Source of the DNA: Epiperipatus broadwayi
Lineage: Eukaryota; Onychophora; Udeonychophora; Euonychophora; Peripatidae
Length of the DNA: 64,000 nt
Direction: 5' to 3'
NCBI GenBank assembly: GCA_028023455.1
Contig: JAQFVV010000027.1
Coordinates: forward strand, 8,057,845 to 8,121,844
Part shown: positions 46,360-57,965 of the stretch, in pieces
How the letters are laid out: each line of letters starts with the position of its first letter
How positions within the stretch are numbered: the first letter of the stretch is position 1
The notes under the pieces: generated by a model
What the model was told of the DNA's origin: nothing
Databases searched by the model: none
What the model saw: the letters and a program-made list of their open reading frames with translations, nothing else
Translations under genes and position numbers: made by a program

Positions 46360-46800
46360 TTAATAATCGAATGGTTTATTGCTCTGGAGGTCATATGATG
46401 TTTGAACACCAGAAGTAACATTCTAGGAATCCTTAGCTTTTAAATCTGTCATTTCGTCATTGCACTAAACTACTTAAGACCATTAAACATATGCTACCTT
46501 TGTGTTATACCACACAGGGCTATTAAATCATCATTTTAATATTGCTTTAAAATACACAGGGCTATCTATCACTCTACATTGAAACTAAACCATCTGAGTC
46601 TACTTAATTCTCTCTACCACTGCATTAGACCACCAGAGCTATTTAATATGTCTCTCTATCTTTGCATTATCTCATATAGGGCTCATACAACTACTACACT
46701 AAAATAGGCATGGCTATCTATTACTCTACATTAAAACTAAACCAGCTGAGTCTTCTTAGATTTCTCTACCACTGCACTAACTACACAGGTCAAAAGGTAT
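46360..46800. repeat. SINE-derived degenerate tandem array
   Basis: A SINE-like copy (46360-46480) is followed by about five loose units of 60-75 bp containing CTCTACCACTGCA, AAACCA and CAGGGCTAT words, which come from the SINE head. This looks like a local amplification of the tRNA-like part. Confidence 0.5.
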
Positions 46801-47169
46801 CCCAGTGGTGACATTTTATTTTGAAGTAAACAAAAAAATTAAAACCTAGAATTTGATTCACCCTTTAAGCTTTTTTATATGTTGATTTAAAACCATTTAT
46901 AAAATTTATTTCTTATCTAAAAGACTTCTTACTATTTCTTGAGATGATGATTTATAATTTATCTCATAATTAAACTTGTGGAAATATATATGTGTATTTT
47001 GTTGTTTTTTTACCTACAACCATAGTTTAGTATGTGGCTTTATTTTTTATAATTAAAAAAAATTATGGTATGAAAAACTGCAATTTTTGCAATTACTTTT
47101 TATAAATATAGTTTATATTTTTGAACGCTGACTAGGTCTTCAAGGACAAATCCCTCTTCTGTATGATCC

Positions 47170-47750
47170 TTCTTTAACTCTCCGTACAGTATGTACAGAG
47201 GCTAAACTCACCATACAGCAGCACCACTCAGTACAAGTGAGAGTAATCAATGGATATAAGAAGGCTTATGCATAAAATCCCTATCTAGTATATACTCATC
47301 CAATATCCCAAAACTAGTTTTTAGCTTGTGGCTTTCATCAGTGTGGAGCCTTGGATCTGAGAACACTGCATCTAGGGCTTAGGATCTGATGCAACCCTCC
47401 AGCCACCATCTTTTACCTTATTAGGTAACATTATTGTGTTTTTATTTTGGACTCAAATCCTTATAGTTAGCTAACAAGTTAAAAGGTGGCTACTGGAGGG
47501 TTGAATTAGGTCCTAAGATCTAGGTGCAGTGCACTCTGATCCAAGGCACCTCGCTGCTGAAAGCCACAAGCTATAAACTAGTCTGCGGATATTGGATGAG
47601 TAGGCACTAGATAGAGATTTTATGCACAAACCTTCTTGCCTCCATTGATTACTCTGTTTTGCATTGAATGCAACTACTGTATGGGAAGTTTAGCCTCTGT
47701 GTAAACAGCTTGTGTAAGAATAAAGAATGGTGATCAGGTGATGTTTAGGG
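47170..47750. mobile_element. Family A hammerhead element, copy 8: inverted pair, diverged subfamily
   Basis: Left arm (47190-47430) minus-oriented and right arm (47460-47720) plus-oriented, ending GGTGATGTTTA. Both carry ribozyme remnants: 47300-47354 minus and 47541-47595 plus, each spanning 55 nt. Core bases are changed in both (minus: GAAA to AAAA and GUC to GUU; plus: CTGCTGA and TAAAC). Probably an old insertion of the same type as copies 1 and 6. Confidence 0.7.
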
Positions 47751-47759
47751 GTTTCATAT

Positions 47760-49130
47760 AGTATATACTAATACTTTTCACACATGTATTTTTTTTAATA
47801 TTTTTATTCTTATCTTCATATAAACCACATGTCCTTGCCTGAAATAAACAGCAAAACCTCTATTTTTTTCTGGCCAAGTTTAAAGGTGAGTGTAATTATT
47901 CCAAAAATTTGGGATAATATTTTAAAAGTTATCAGTAGATTACTGATTTAATATTAGACAATTCTTAGCATGTGAATTCATATCAGAAGGATTACAACAA
48001 AGTAATGAAAACTGGTGTGCACCAGACAGCAATCACAATCTATGCTCAACCTTTCCTATCGCTTTTCTTAAAAGTTGTTGGTTGCTTGCTGTTATAACAG
48101 CTTGATTTTTTACTTGGTTTGAATTCAAAGATCATTATAGATAATTTAAACTGTTCTTAGACAGTATCTTACAGAAAACTAATATGTCTGTACTTTCTAA
48201 TCTCTTTTTTTTTTATTATCTTTTTTTAAATATCAAATTCCTAATTGCATTTCTTCTGGCATATGACTTTAAGTTCACCAGTTGCATGTTATTCTCATTA
48301 ATCACATGACTATCTTTGTAATCTCTATCCCAGATTGTAAATAAATTTTCTTTCAGTTTTCATATTCAGTGACTGTTTCTTATTATGATAAATATAGTAC
48401 TCAAATTAATCTTATCTGGAACTAATTTACCTAATATCATAAATTAAAAGATAAAATATGGGTTTAAGGAACTGGAATGGTCTGATACTCACCACTGGTG
48501 AAGATTGCACTGACCAATGGCTCTTGATTAACAAGTTAGATTGATCAGAGCCAACTATCTAAAGTGTTGGCCTAAAACAGCCTTTTAAAAATATTATTTT
48601 TCTTTTTCTAATATGAACCTCAGATTATAGCAACAGATCAATGCACTAATAAGTATAGCCAAAGCTTTTCAGCCATATGCTGCTATAGTCCTGGGTTAAA
48701 CACACCAAAGAATAATAGTCTTTAGTGTTATTAAACATATTTATTAAATATTAATCATATCATAGAACATTCTCATTATAATATGTTATTTTGTAAACAA
48801 TAGTAAAAATTATTTACATGTTGAAATTCTTTTTTGTGGACATAGACAATCTCTTTTTTAGTTGCCATCAATTATTTCAGGATTAATTTAAATGGTGGTC
48901 GTTAATGATGACAGAGGTCACCATGTTGTTTACGTGCACATTGATCTTTTGAGAGCAGCAATTTAAAGAGTATTGATTGTGGATGAAAGTATAAATTGTG
49001 ATTGAGAGAGTGAGTTATTTGAAAGATTGAAAATTTTTTGTGTTTAACTGTTTGAAAGATTTTCTTTTGCCATTTTAGGTATAGTAGTTTTTTTTTAAAA
49101 AAAAAAAGTTGTCCTTGTTGAATGTGTGTT
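47760..49130. other. Intergenic sequence; right end may belong to the CR1-like 5' UTR
   Basis: No gene recognised. From about 48890 the sequence becomes less AT-rich and G-richer on the plus strand, as in the CR1-like element, so the element may begin here and not at 49141. I could not find a target duplication to decide. Confidence 0.3.
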
Positions 49131-49140
49131 AGTGTAAGGA

Positions 49141-49600
49141 TAATTATAAAAAAGTTTTATGTAAATTTAATTCGTTTTAGTTAAGTTTGTTACTGAAAGT
49201 TTTTTTTAAATTTTAAAATAGACATTTATTTTGAGAAAAAAGACGTTTGGGAGCTTAACATTAGAAAACACGTGGTTGTGGTTATAGTTGATCAGATTTG
49301 GGAAAAAGTTTTTATTTTTTCTGTATAAGGGTGTGTGAAGAATAGAAGAGATATTATAAAGAGGTACTTATAAAAAAAGTTGTATGTAAGTTTAATTCGT
49401 TTTAGTTAAGTTTGTTATTGAAGGTTTTTTAAATTTTAAAAGAGACATTTATTTTGATAAAAAAAAAAAGTTAATGTTTGGGAGGGCTAACGTTAGAAAA
49501 TAAGTGGTTATAGTTTGATAAAGTTTGGGAAAAAGTTAAAAAGTTTTTATATTTCCATATAAGGGTGTTTGAAGAATAGGAGAGGCATTATAAAGTCAAA
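49141..49600 (+). promoter_or_regulatory. 5' UTR monomers of the CR1-like element (two units, 225 bp)
   Basis: TTCGTTTTAGTTAAGTTTGT at 49171 recurs at 49396, and the two units match from end to end with indels. Tandem 5' monomers act as promoters in some L1 elements. Here their role is inferred from position only. Confidence 0.6.
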
Positions 49601-49630
49601 TATACAATAGGTGAATTGAAAAATAAGAAT

Positions 49631-49816
49631 ATGGATTGTATTTGTATGGCACAGTGTATATACAATCGGCAGAAAGGAATTAGATGAGCATTAGTAGAAT
49701 GTACAGTGTGTGCTGAGGTGTATCATTTGAAATGTTTGAATAAGAATAGGAAGGATGTGACAGGTTTCTGGTTATGTAGTCTGTGTGTAAATGTGATTAA
49801 AGAGGTGAGAAAATGA
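49631..49816 (+). pseudogene. PHD finger of CR1-like ORF1
   Basis: From ATG at 49631 the frame reads C-x-C at the start (DCICMAQC), ECTVCAEVYHLKC in the middle and WLCSLCVNV near the end: a C4HC3 PHD pattern of about 55 residues. One TGA interrupts it after residue 18 where a Trp (TGG) would suit the sequence. The frame ends at TGA 49814-49816, which overlaps the ATG of the next frame (ATGA). In known CR1 elements the PHD and esterase are on one ORF1 protein; here either a frameshift separates them or the overlap is used for reinitiation. Confidence 0.7.
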
Positions 49817-50559
49817 GTGTAGGTAGTCTAGAGAGAAAGTCAGAGGAGAGGGAGCAAAATGTAGTTAAGGAAGATAGGACAGAGTATGGTTTTAGTGGAG
49901 TGACAGGAAATATGGGTGGAGAAAGTAGTAATGCAATGGAGATGGTTAGACAGAGAATAAGTAAGATAGAGGAAGAAGTGAAAGATATAGAGGTAAAATT
50001 AAAATTGTTAGAGACAAAGTGTGAGGAGATAAATGAATTATTGAGTAGAAATGATAAGGAAGAAATGGATAAGGAGGAGGTCCAGAAGATGGTAGACAAG
50101 GTTACAGATGGAGTAGAGAAAGTAGATTATGAAACAGTGTTGATAGGAGATTCACTAATAAGAGAATGTGGGGATATAATTGCAAGGGAAAATAGAAGCA
50201 GGTATGTTAGAGTATGTATGCCTGGAGCAAAAATTAGGGATGTGACAGATAAGGTAAGAAAGCTAGGTAGTAGAGATGTATATGTTATGGTAGAGACTAA
50301 TAATTTGTTAGAGCCATCAGAGAGAGTAATGGATGAGTATGTAGAATTGATTAGAAATTTGAGGGAGATTAAAGGAAGAGTAGGGGTAGTTAGAGTATTA
50401 CCAAGATTTGATAAGAGGTATTTGTTAGATAGAGCATGTTCTATATATGAGATAGTGAAAAAATTGTGTGAGAGAAATAATGTTGTGTTTGTGGATGTAT
50501 GGGATTGGTTTATTGGAAAGAGGGAGTTATATAGTAAAGATGGATTTCTCTTAGGATAA
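49813..50559 (+). pseudogene. CR1-like ORF1: coiled coil and SGNH/GDSL esterase (truncated)
   Basis: A 248-residue open frame. Residues about 38-95 are rich in Glu, Lys, Ile and Leu in heptad-like spacing and probably form a coiled coil used for trimerisation. Residues about 108 onward are an SGNH hydrolase: IGDSL (block I with the nucleophilic Ser), then VETNNL (block III, usual GTNN with Gly changed to Glu), then SKDGFLL, where the catalytic His of the usual D-G-x-H-L is Leu. A stop follows at once, and QGSEVLGSLI continues in frame beyond it to about 50600. The esterase is thus inactive by two substitutions even before the stop. Such esterases help CR1 and L2 ORF1 proteins bind membranes or lipids; this is family knowledge. 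Confidence 0.8.
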
Positions 50560-50659
50560 CAAGGAAGTGAAGTTTTAGGGAGTTTGATATTTAAAGAATA
50601 TAATTCGGGAAACCTTTAAAGGGGGTGGGCTTTTAAATTGGAAATATCAAAAACAAGAC

Positions 50660-51723
50660 GAATGGAGGGGATATAAGAAATAAGCAAAAGATGGCTGATT
50701 TAGATATAAGTGTAGATGTGGAGAGGGAATGGTTTTGTAAGATTAATGGTAAGAAAGTTTGTTATAAATGTAATGGAGAAGAAAGAATCAAAAGAATTTA
50801 TAAAAGAATAGTTAGGAAAGAAAAAATCGTTAAAATTGGGTTTTTGATTATGCAAGGTGGTAGGAGACCAGAAAAGTGACTGGAATTAAATAAAGCAATT
50901 GAAAATGAAGAGCTGGAGGTATTAGCAGTAGTGGAAACTCATCTAAGAGAAGAAGAAGAACCTATTTTGGGAGAGGTGGTATAAACAGAAAAGAAAAAGA
51001 AAAAATGGGTGGTGGTATAGGTGTTATATCGAGGAAATATTTAAATATTGTTAAATGTCAAGAGCATTTGTGGTTTGAAATAAGGTTGGGTAGACAAGAA
51101 TGGATGGTGGCTGTAGTGGATATAGCTACTGGAGATAGTCAAACAGTAATGGAGTGGAACAGTAGTATATATGAATGCCTAGTTAAGGATATACAAATTT
51201 TTAAAGAAAAGGAGAAGAGAATAATGGTTATAGGGGATATGAATGGACATATTGAAGACATTGATGATGTAGATAATAAGAATGGTCAGTTTTTGAAGTA
51301 ATTTTGTCAAAGAGTAAATTTGAGCATTGGGAATTTATCAAATATGTATGAGGGACAATACACATGGTCTAGGAATAATGTATTTCACACAATAGTTATG
51401 TATTGGTAGAGAAAGAGGGAATGAATAAAATACGGAAATTTAAGGTGTTTGATAATGAAGAGAGAGTATGTAATAGTGATCATAATTTTATTGTAATAGA
51501 AATGGTTAGTAATGTGATGGAGGATAGAAATAAAGGTAGAAATAATAGTGAAAGATGTGGATGGAGAGTGAATGATAAGAATAAGTTGGAAGAATATAAA
51601 ATAAAAGTTGAAGAAACCATGGAGCAGTTGGATGGGGATGAGTATAAGGACTGGTGTGGTGAAATAGAAAAAGTGGCAAATAAGGTTTTAGTTGAGAATA
51701 TGCAGAAGAATAAAAGTAATTAA
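50660..51723 (+). pseudogene. CR1-like ORF2: N-terminal AP-type endonuclease (broken)
   Basis: The region is open in pieces. IGFLIMQGGRRPEK (about 50832-50876) is the first block of an APE-like endonuclease, normally with Asn at NMQG, here Ile-Met. VVETHLREEEE (about 50930) holds the metal-binding Glu. VIGDMNGHIED (about 51228) is the D-x-N block, and NSDHNFIVIEM (about 51472) the final SDH block. Stops at 50877, near 50983 and at 51299 and frameshifts interrupt it. The endonuclease would nick target DNA to prime reverse transcription. Confidence 0.75.
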
Positions 51724-51749
51724 AAAATGAGAGTTAGTAAAAGTGTAAA

Positions 51750-54040
51750 AGAGAGGAAAGAAGCATGCAGAGAATATAAGTGTGCTATTAAGAATAAAGA
51801 AAGTGAAAATGATATTAATGCTAAATGGGGAAAGTTACTTAGAAAAGAAGAAGTTGGCTAAAATGGGTAATTATAGAGAGAGGATGAAGTTAAATAGTAA
51901 ATTGTTGGAGGATATTAATAAAAGTGAGAGATGGGAGTAAAAAATTATGGAATTACATTAAAAGGAGAAATGTAGGGGAAAGAGAGAGAGTATTAATAGA
52001 TGATGAGAGAATAGAGTGTAGCTCTAGAGAAGAGATGGAGAGAATTTTAAATAGATATGTAATGGATATAGAAAAGATGTTAGATGTGAAGGAAGTAGTG
52101 ATAGAAAAATTGAAAGCAGTTAGTAATGGGAATATTAGGTTCACAAAAAATGAATTGAATGAGGCAGGGAAGAGATTGAAAAGTGGAAAGGTGAGAGGTT
52201 TAGATGGATGGGCAGCAGAGATGGTAATGAATTTAGGGCATAGAGCAAAAGCAAAGTTATTATCATGTTTTAATAAAATGGCACAGAAGACAGTTTTTCC
52301 GGTTAGTTGGAGTAATACGAGAATAAGATTATTATTTAAAGGAAAGGGTAAGGATCATAGAAAGTTAAATAATTATAGACCGATAGCGGTAACATCAGTT
52401 TTATATAAAGTTTTCTCATATATGGTAGCAGGAAGAGTTGTAAAATGGATGGAAGAGAATAATGTAGTGGGGGAAATGCAAGGAGGTTTTAGGTCAGATA
52501 GGCATATAGGATATAGTTTGTTTGTAGTTACACAACTTATTGAGATGAGTAGGAATTCAGGTAGATCATTATGTATGAGTTTTATAGATATAGAGAAAGC
52601 ATATGAAAGAGTAAATAGAAATAGATTATGGGTAGGGTTAGCCAATTTGGGAATGGATGAAGCTTTAGTAAATATTATTAAGAAATTATATGAAAATAAT
52701 TATTATACTTGCCAGTTAGGGGATATAGTCAGTTAAAGTTAAAAATGGGGTGGGATTAAGGCAAGGATGCCCTATGTCACCTATTTTGTTTTTGTTGTTT
52801 TTAAGTGAAATGGAGAAAGCAATAGAAAGACTAGGAAGAGGGGTAGATATACCATTAATAGGTGGAAAGGGAGTATATATTTTGTTGGGTCTTTTTTTTG
52901 CAGATGATATCTTTTTGTGTGCAGAAAGAAGAGAAGATATGGAAATTATGTTGAGGACATGGGCAAGGGTGGGTAAAGAGATGGTGATTAAATTTAGTGA
53001 AGAAAAATCAAATATAATGGTGGTTAATACTGGGGAAAGAGAAGATGTAGAATTTTTATTGGGGGATATAAAGTTAAGTGTGGTGGATAGATATAGGTAT
53101 TTGGGAATCATCTTATGTAATCAGGAAAATTGCTTTGATGAATGGGAGAAAAAATTGGTAAATGAAGCAAAGAAAAGAAAGGTTTTGGTAAAGAAACTAA
53201 CAGTATTTTCATATAATAAATATGATGTAGCTAGAATAGTATGGAAGGGAGTTGCAGTAGCAGGGTTAACATATGGTAATGATGCATTATGTGTTAGTAA
53301 AAGGGTTTTAGATTATTTAGAGAAAGTACAAAGGGAAGTAGAAGACATGCATTAGATGCGGAGATGTGGACAGCAAAGGAGGCAATTCAAGGAGAAATGG
53401 GATGGTCAAGTTTTTATATGAGAGATGCAAAAAAGTAAAATGAAAATGTTTGGTAGGTTGCAGTTTATGGATAGTAAAAGAATAGCAAAAATAGTGTTCA
53501 ATTGGGTTATGAGTAAAGGGCAGGTAACAAGATGGGTGAGAAAGGTAATGCAGTGTGTGAAAGATTTGGATAAAGAATTTATATCAGTATACTTGTATAA
53601 AAGGTGGGATGATTGTGTTAGGAGGATTGTTGAGTGTTATAGTGGTAAGGAATGGGATAAAAGAATAGAAGCATTAATAAAAAATAGGGAATTGGAGAGA
53701 TGGAGAACTAGTATGGAGGGTAAGAAGTGTTTAAATATATATAGAAGTAAACGGAATATTGGATGCGAGTTAATTTATGATAATAGTAAGGAAAGTAGTT
53801 TATTATTTAAGGCTCGAACGGGATCGTTAGCAACAAGAGAATATACATGTAAATGGAAAACCATGGATAATTTAGTGTGCAAATTGTGTAAGGAAAGTAT
53901 AGAAAATATTAGGCACCTGTTGATTGAATGTAAATGCTTGAAAGCAGAAAGGGTACAGATAATGAAGTTATGGGAGAATAGACATGAACAAAGTGACTAT
54001 ACAGAAAGTGAGTTATTGGTTTTTATGTTGGGTTTGTGAA
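51750..54040 (+). pseudogene. CR1-like ORF2: reverse transcriptase and CCHC domain (broken)
   Basis: Three frames (51924-52736, 52750-53355, 53425-54039) make up one domain series. RT motifs in order: LLFKGKGKDHRKLNNYRPIA, GGFRSDRHIG, SFIDIEKAYERVN (first catalytic Asp), GLRQGCPMSPILF, FFADDIFL (the catalytic FADD, about 52900) and YRYLGIILCN. The C-terminal part has VCKLC and IRHLLIEC, a CCHC knuckle (about 53874-53935). Frameshifts lie near 51915, between 52736 and 52750, and near 53355. It has the best-kept RT active site in the window, but no uninterrupted protein. Confidence 0.85.
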
Positions 54041-54239
54041 GAGATAAGGGGGATTTAGATATAAAGGCCATAGAGTTGACAAAGATTATGTTGTGGAAAT
54101 GGGATGGGGCAGAATATGGGAAGACTTAAGAGTGGGGAATGGAGAATAAAATGGCTAACAGGTTTATCTGGGCATAATTGCTGAGATATTCTTGACTTTG
54201 TTTAAGGAGAAGCCAAATACATCACATCACATCACATAA

Positions 54240-54850
54240 ACCAATGAAGTGATATGAGGCTTAAATATATCTTAGAAAATTTTAGTAGAATTTCAATCTT
54301 TATCTGAGGATATTGCAAGATTTTTATTCCTGCATTGGCAATAAATAATTTCAATGTATATACTTGCATTTACTTATGCAAATAAACATGTGGGTGTTAA
54401 AGTTTCTGTTATTTCATTATTATTACTTCTGAGAACAGTTATAGGATTATATTAGTTTATTTTTATGATTAGGTGTTGTGGAATTTCTGTTTTCATTTGC
54501 AGCCATTGATTGAAAAAATGTTTTAAAATTTCTGCTTCAGCCAAGGGATTCTATTTAGACAGTGTTTCTTTCCAAGTTCACTTTCTTGCATTTTTTTTTT
54601 GCTTGCTCTCAAGCTAATTTTTTCTCTCTTGCATGATTCTTATGATCTCCACTACCAAATGCAAATATAGACTCTTGTTTTCAAAACATTTTTCTCAAAT
54701 AGTTTCACAGAAATCATTTTATTTTTATTTATGCAATATATTGTTCTTAATCCTTGTTATTTTTCTTACTCATTTATTTAAAATCGATCTATTCTAGAAA
54801 TATCTACATTTTTCTAAAAATCCATCTTTAAGATTCTAATCCTTTTCTGT
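54240..54850. other. Intergenic sequence, nothing recognised
   Basis: AT-rich sequence downstream of the CR1-like element without a visible feature. Confidence 0.35.
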
Positions 54851-54851
54851 C

Positions 54852-54854
<3 letters not shown>

Positions 54855-54897
<43 letters not shown>

Positions 54898-54919
54898 TTT
54901 GTGTGTGTGTGTGTGTGTA
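54855..54919. repeat. (GT)n microsatellite
   Basis: Two GT tracts separated by CTTT. Confidence 0.95.
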
Positions 54920-55057
54920 GAACTCATGTTTATAATTCATGTGTGGCATTATAAGTTGTTTTAAAAATGGATATTATCATCTTCTTTGTAATTTTATTTG
55001 CAAATTTACTTTTATCTGTCTTTATATTTTAGATACCAAAACAAAGTTTATTTTTAA

Positions 55058-55690
55058 AGTTATATCTCATTTTGCTTTCAAATAATGGACTAGTCCAGAT
55101 TCTGTCTTATCGTGATCAGATTGAGCATTCAACGCCATGGATTAATGTAAATATAAATAAGATAAATATATCTCCAATGGTAAGAATTGGCCAATGGATG
55201 ATGATGCTCACTGAATCTGATTGCTTTCATCATGGATGGGGATCTGCCATAAATAGTCAATCCCTTTGGAGGTAAGATCAGACAACAACTTAATGCTAAA
55301 CGGCATTAAGCTGGTTGTCCATCTGAGGCAAGTCCACATTTAAGAATGGAAGCTACTAGAAACTAAATCTGAGACAAGACAAGCTGTTATATTACAGCTG
55401 GAAGTATCACCATAACTCATGAGACAAACTGTCATGGCGAAGGGGAAGTGGTAGGTAAATTTATAAGGGCACCTGAAGTCTGTTCTTTCCATAGTTGCAT
55501 GGCAACTACAATTTATACCTAGCCAACAGTATCAGGTGATGATATGACATTATATATTGTGTAAATATATAGTTGTAAATATTTGTTTATATTAATAAAT
55601 ATATATTAATCATATTTTCATGCGTCTATGTTTATTAATTCACGAATAAATACAGCAGATACATCTATTCTGCGTTTGGCAGCATTTAAC
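55058..55690 (+). repeat. LTR-like repeat, left copy
   Basis: From GTTATATCTCATTTTGC on, it matches the LTR at 57045: CAAATAATGGACTAGTCCAG, ACTGAATCTGATTGC, TTTGGAGGTAAG and GCATGGCAACTA stretches are shared. Its right end is uncertain; TTTAACA near 55685 could be the complement of the TGTTA start. Divergence from the right copy is considerable, so it may be a separate solo LTR. The frame 55072-55275 is a shadow. Confidence 0.6.
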
Positions 55691-55699
55691 AACTCGCTT

Positions 55700-56635
55700 T
55701 ATTCTACCACGAGACATCCATATAAGCATGAACATTCATTCACTGGCTGTCAAAATTACTCGTGGATTTAAATGAGGACAGTATTTGACTGAACGTGCTT
55801 GCATTCTAACACCATTTAATGGAAAGTTGCATAATCAGTGTTTACTAGTTAGTGCCTTAATTACTAGTTAGTGCCTTCGTATTTTATTTAAATGTACTTT
55901 TTTGTTCCAAACACTGTAAAATATTGTATACGTATCTTGGATCCTCATCTTATACTTAGTTTATTTTCAAAATTCTGTTTAAATATGAAAATGCATGATA
56001 ATTTTATTAAATAGGTGCTTTCATTGAAATTACACATACATGACTATACGTCCTTATGAGTTTATTTAAAATAAAATTTGGTATTTATAAATTCAAAAAC
56101 ATCAGTTTATTTAAGGATAAACATTTTTTTAGACCAAGTTATAAATTAAAATTATTTATTAGGTCAAAGATTTTACAAACCGTCTTGGCTACAAAAGAAT
56201 ATTTTTGTAGATTTAATCTATTTTTATAAAAATCCACGTTTTTACGTCTTTCATCAAATGCTATTTTTTCTTTCATGTAGGACCTCCTTTCCTCTATTAA
56301 AGTACAATTTTATTCCCAGGATTTTATTTATTAGAGTTTATAATCTGTCAAAAAATAAACTTTAAAAAGTCTGCAAACGTTTGTTTTTGAGATCTTTTAT
56401 ACTGTTTATTAACTGCCATTTTCTTCCAATAAATCCAACATCCAACAAGCTTTTTTAAAATTTAATTGAGATTAATGAAAAGTGTATTCTTTCCCTGGTG
56501 GCAGATGTATAGTAAATATTGCAATTTATTAGTCCGTGATCTGTTCAAATAATTAGGTTTTGCAGTGATTAAAGTGAAGCAGTTCACAAAAATAAATTCA
56601 AAAAGAATATACTCAGCAGTAGTTGTTAATAAACC
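55700..56635. other. Sequence between the LTR-like copies, nothing recognised
   Basis: AT-rich, with a duplicated TTACTAGTTAGTGCCTT at 55845-55877. No gag or pol motif visible. Confidence 0.35.
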
Positions 56636-56639
56636 AGGT

Positions 56640-57044
56640 TTGGGCCCTAAAATAAGTTATAATAAAAATACAAAAAAGTGGATAGGTGTCTAAGTTCCAT
56701 TTCATATGTTCAAGCAAATCATCAAATGGACTTTAGCAGTTATTATCAAAGTGAAAGGATCACAAATAATGGTGGTTCAAATGGCACATGGATAGCAACA
56801 TTTCAGAAACAAACCAACCAAGGCTGAATTCCATATTATCAGCCATCAGTGAAAAGTCATCAGTTAAGAATCTTTAGCCAGCAGTGATGAATCTACAAAA
56901 TTAAAAGTTTCCAGATCTACAAATGAAGGTACTAGACCTTCTGTTGAAATCACTGACTCTGAAGAAGCCAGAAAGTGACAAAGATGTCCACTAAAGCATC
57001 TAAATGACTATATTTTCTAATTCTAATTTTAGCTGGAGGGGGGG
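56640..57044 (+). pseudogene. Probable 3' end of an LTR-retrotransposon coding region, with polypurine tract
   Basis: The frame is broken, but its end looks like the C-terminus of a Ty3/gypsy-like polyprotein: a Ser/Thr/Glu-rich stretch (STNEGTRPSVE), basic residues and a final LNDYIF before stops. TAGCTGGAGGGGGGG at 57030-57044 is a clear polypurine tract directly before TGTTAG. Family placement rests on this layout and is tentative. Confidence 0.5.
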
Positions 57045-57630
57045 TGTTAGATCTCACCTTGGCTTCAAATAATGGATTAGTCCAGATTTCATCTTATCTT
57101 GATCTGATTGAGCATTCATTGCCACAGCCCAATGGATATACAAATAGGTAAGACATCCAACGGCAAGAATGGGCCAATAAGCAATGATACTCACTGAATC
57201 TGATTGCTGTCATTGTAGATGATTTGGTCATAAATAATCCATTTGGAGGTAAGGTTGGACAACAGCTGCCAAGGCTGAATGACAGTATGCTGATTGTCCA
57301 CTGTACAGTTAACACAGTGAGGCAAGTCTATGTTTGGGACTAGAAGCTGTTGAGTATAGCAGGAAATGTCACCATACCTATTCATGAGGCAGCCTGTCAT
57401 GGTGCAACTGGAATTTGTAGGTAAATTGATATGGACACATGAAGTCCCTTCTTTTATAACTGCATGGCAACTAGATGCTATACTTGCCAGAAGTAGCAGG
57501 CAGAGGTATAACAGAGCATATGTTGGAAATACACATTTTATATAAATACATATATATTAATCTTATTTTACGAATTTGTGTTTATATTAATCATTCAGTA
57601 CACACCAAATATTTTATCATCAACAGCAGT
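57045..57630 (+). repeat. LTR-like repeat, right copy (3' LTR)
   Basis: Starts TGTTAG directly after the polypurine tract, as a 3' LTR does. It then runs parallel to the left copy to about CATCAACAGCAG (57618-57629). The minus-strand frames at 57094-57400 and the plus frame at 57475 are shadows. Confidence 0.65.
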
Positions 57631-57699
57631 TTTAGTTTATCCTCTTTTTATTATTTATTATAGAATCTTATATTTAAAACTACATTGTTAATTTTCTAT

Positions 57700-57965
57700 A
57701 AATTGAATGATTTATTGCTCAGGGAAGTTCGCAAGAAGTTCAGGCATTGAAAGTGGCGGTCTTTGATCATGATCCATGGACGTTGACTGGAGGTCATCAT
57801 TTTACCATTAAATCAAACTTTGCATGGCACAAATAATTGAATGTTTATTGCTAGGGAATTCATAAGACATCAAAGCACTGAAAGTTATAGAAATGTCATG
57901 ATTCATGCACCTTAAGTTCAAGAGTCTGCAACTCTATAACTATACCAAACCATGAGCAGGGTACT
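57700..57965. repeat. Two SINE-like copies in tandem
   Basis: GAATGATTTATTGCTCAGGG and GAATGTTTATTGCTAGGG begin two copies about 130 bp apart; both end with ACCATTAAATCAAA / ACTATACCAAACCATG. Same family as 29.8-30.06 kb. Confidence 0.6.

Larger units (their letters stand above)
49141..54235 (+). mobile_element. CR1-superfamily-like non-LTR retrotransposon, nearly full length
   Basis: Order: two 5' monomers (49141-49600), a PHD finger, coiled coil and SGNH esterase (ORF1), then endonuclease, reverse transcriptase and CCHC knuckle (ORF2), and a 3' end with CATCA repeats (54216-54232). PHD plus esterase in ORF1 is the hallmark described for CR1-like elements, and a short-repeat tail in place of poly(A) agrees. 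RT-based clade placement needs a tree; some RT blocks (AYERVNRNRLW, GLRQGCP) are also near I/L1-like groups. At least five in-frame stops or frameshifts show it is dead. Two more copies lie at 22.3-25.3 and 30.7-31.1 kb. Confidence 0.85.

Noticed and set aside
49797-50099. 100-codon Ser/Leu-rich frame on the minus strand
   Set aside because: Shadow of the ORF1 coding strand of the CR1-like element, as are the minus frames at 51953-52144, 52373-52645 and 52716-53111.
54216-54232. CATCACATCACATCAC as an independent microsatellite
   Set aside because: It lies exactly at the 3' end of the CR1-like element and a diverged form ends the 22.3-25.3 kb copy, so it is the element tail.
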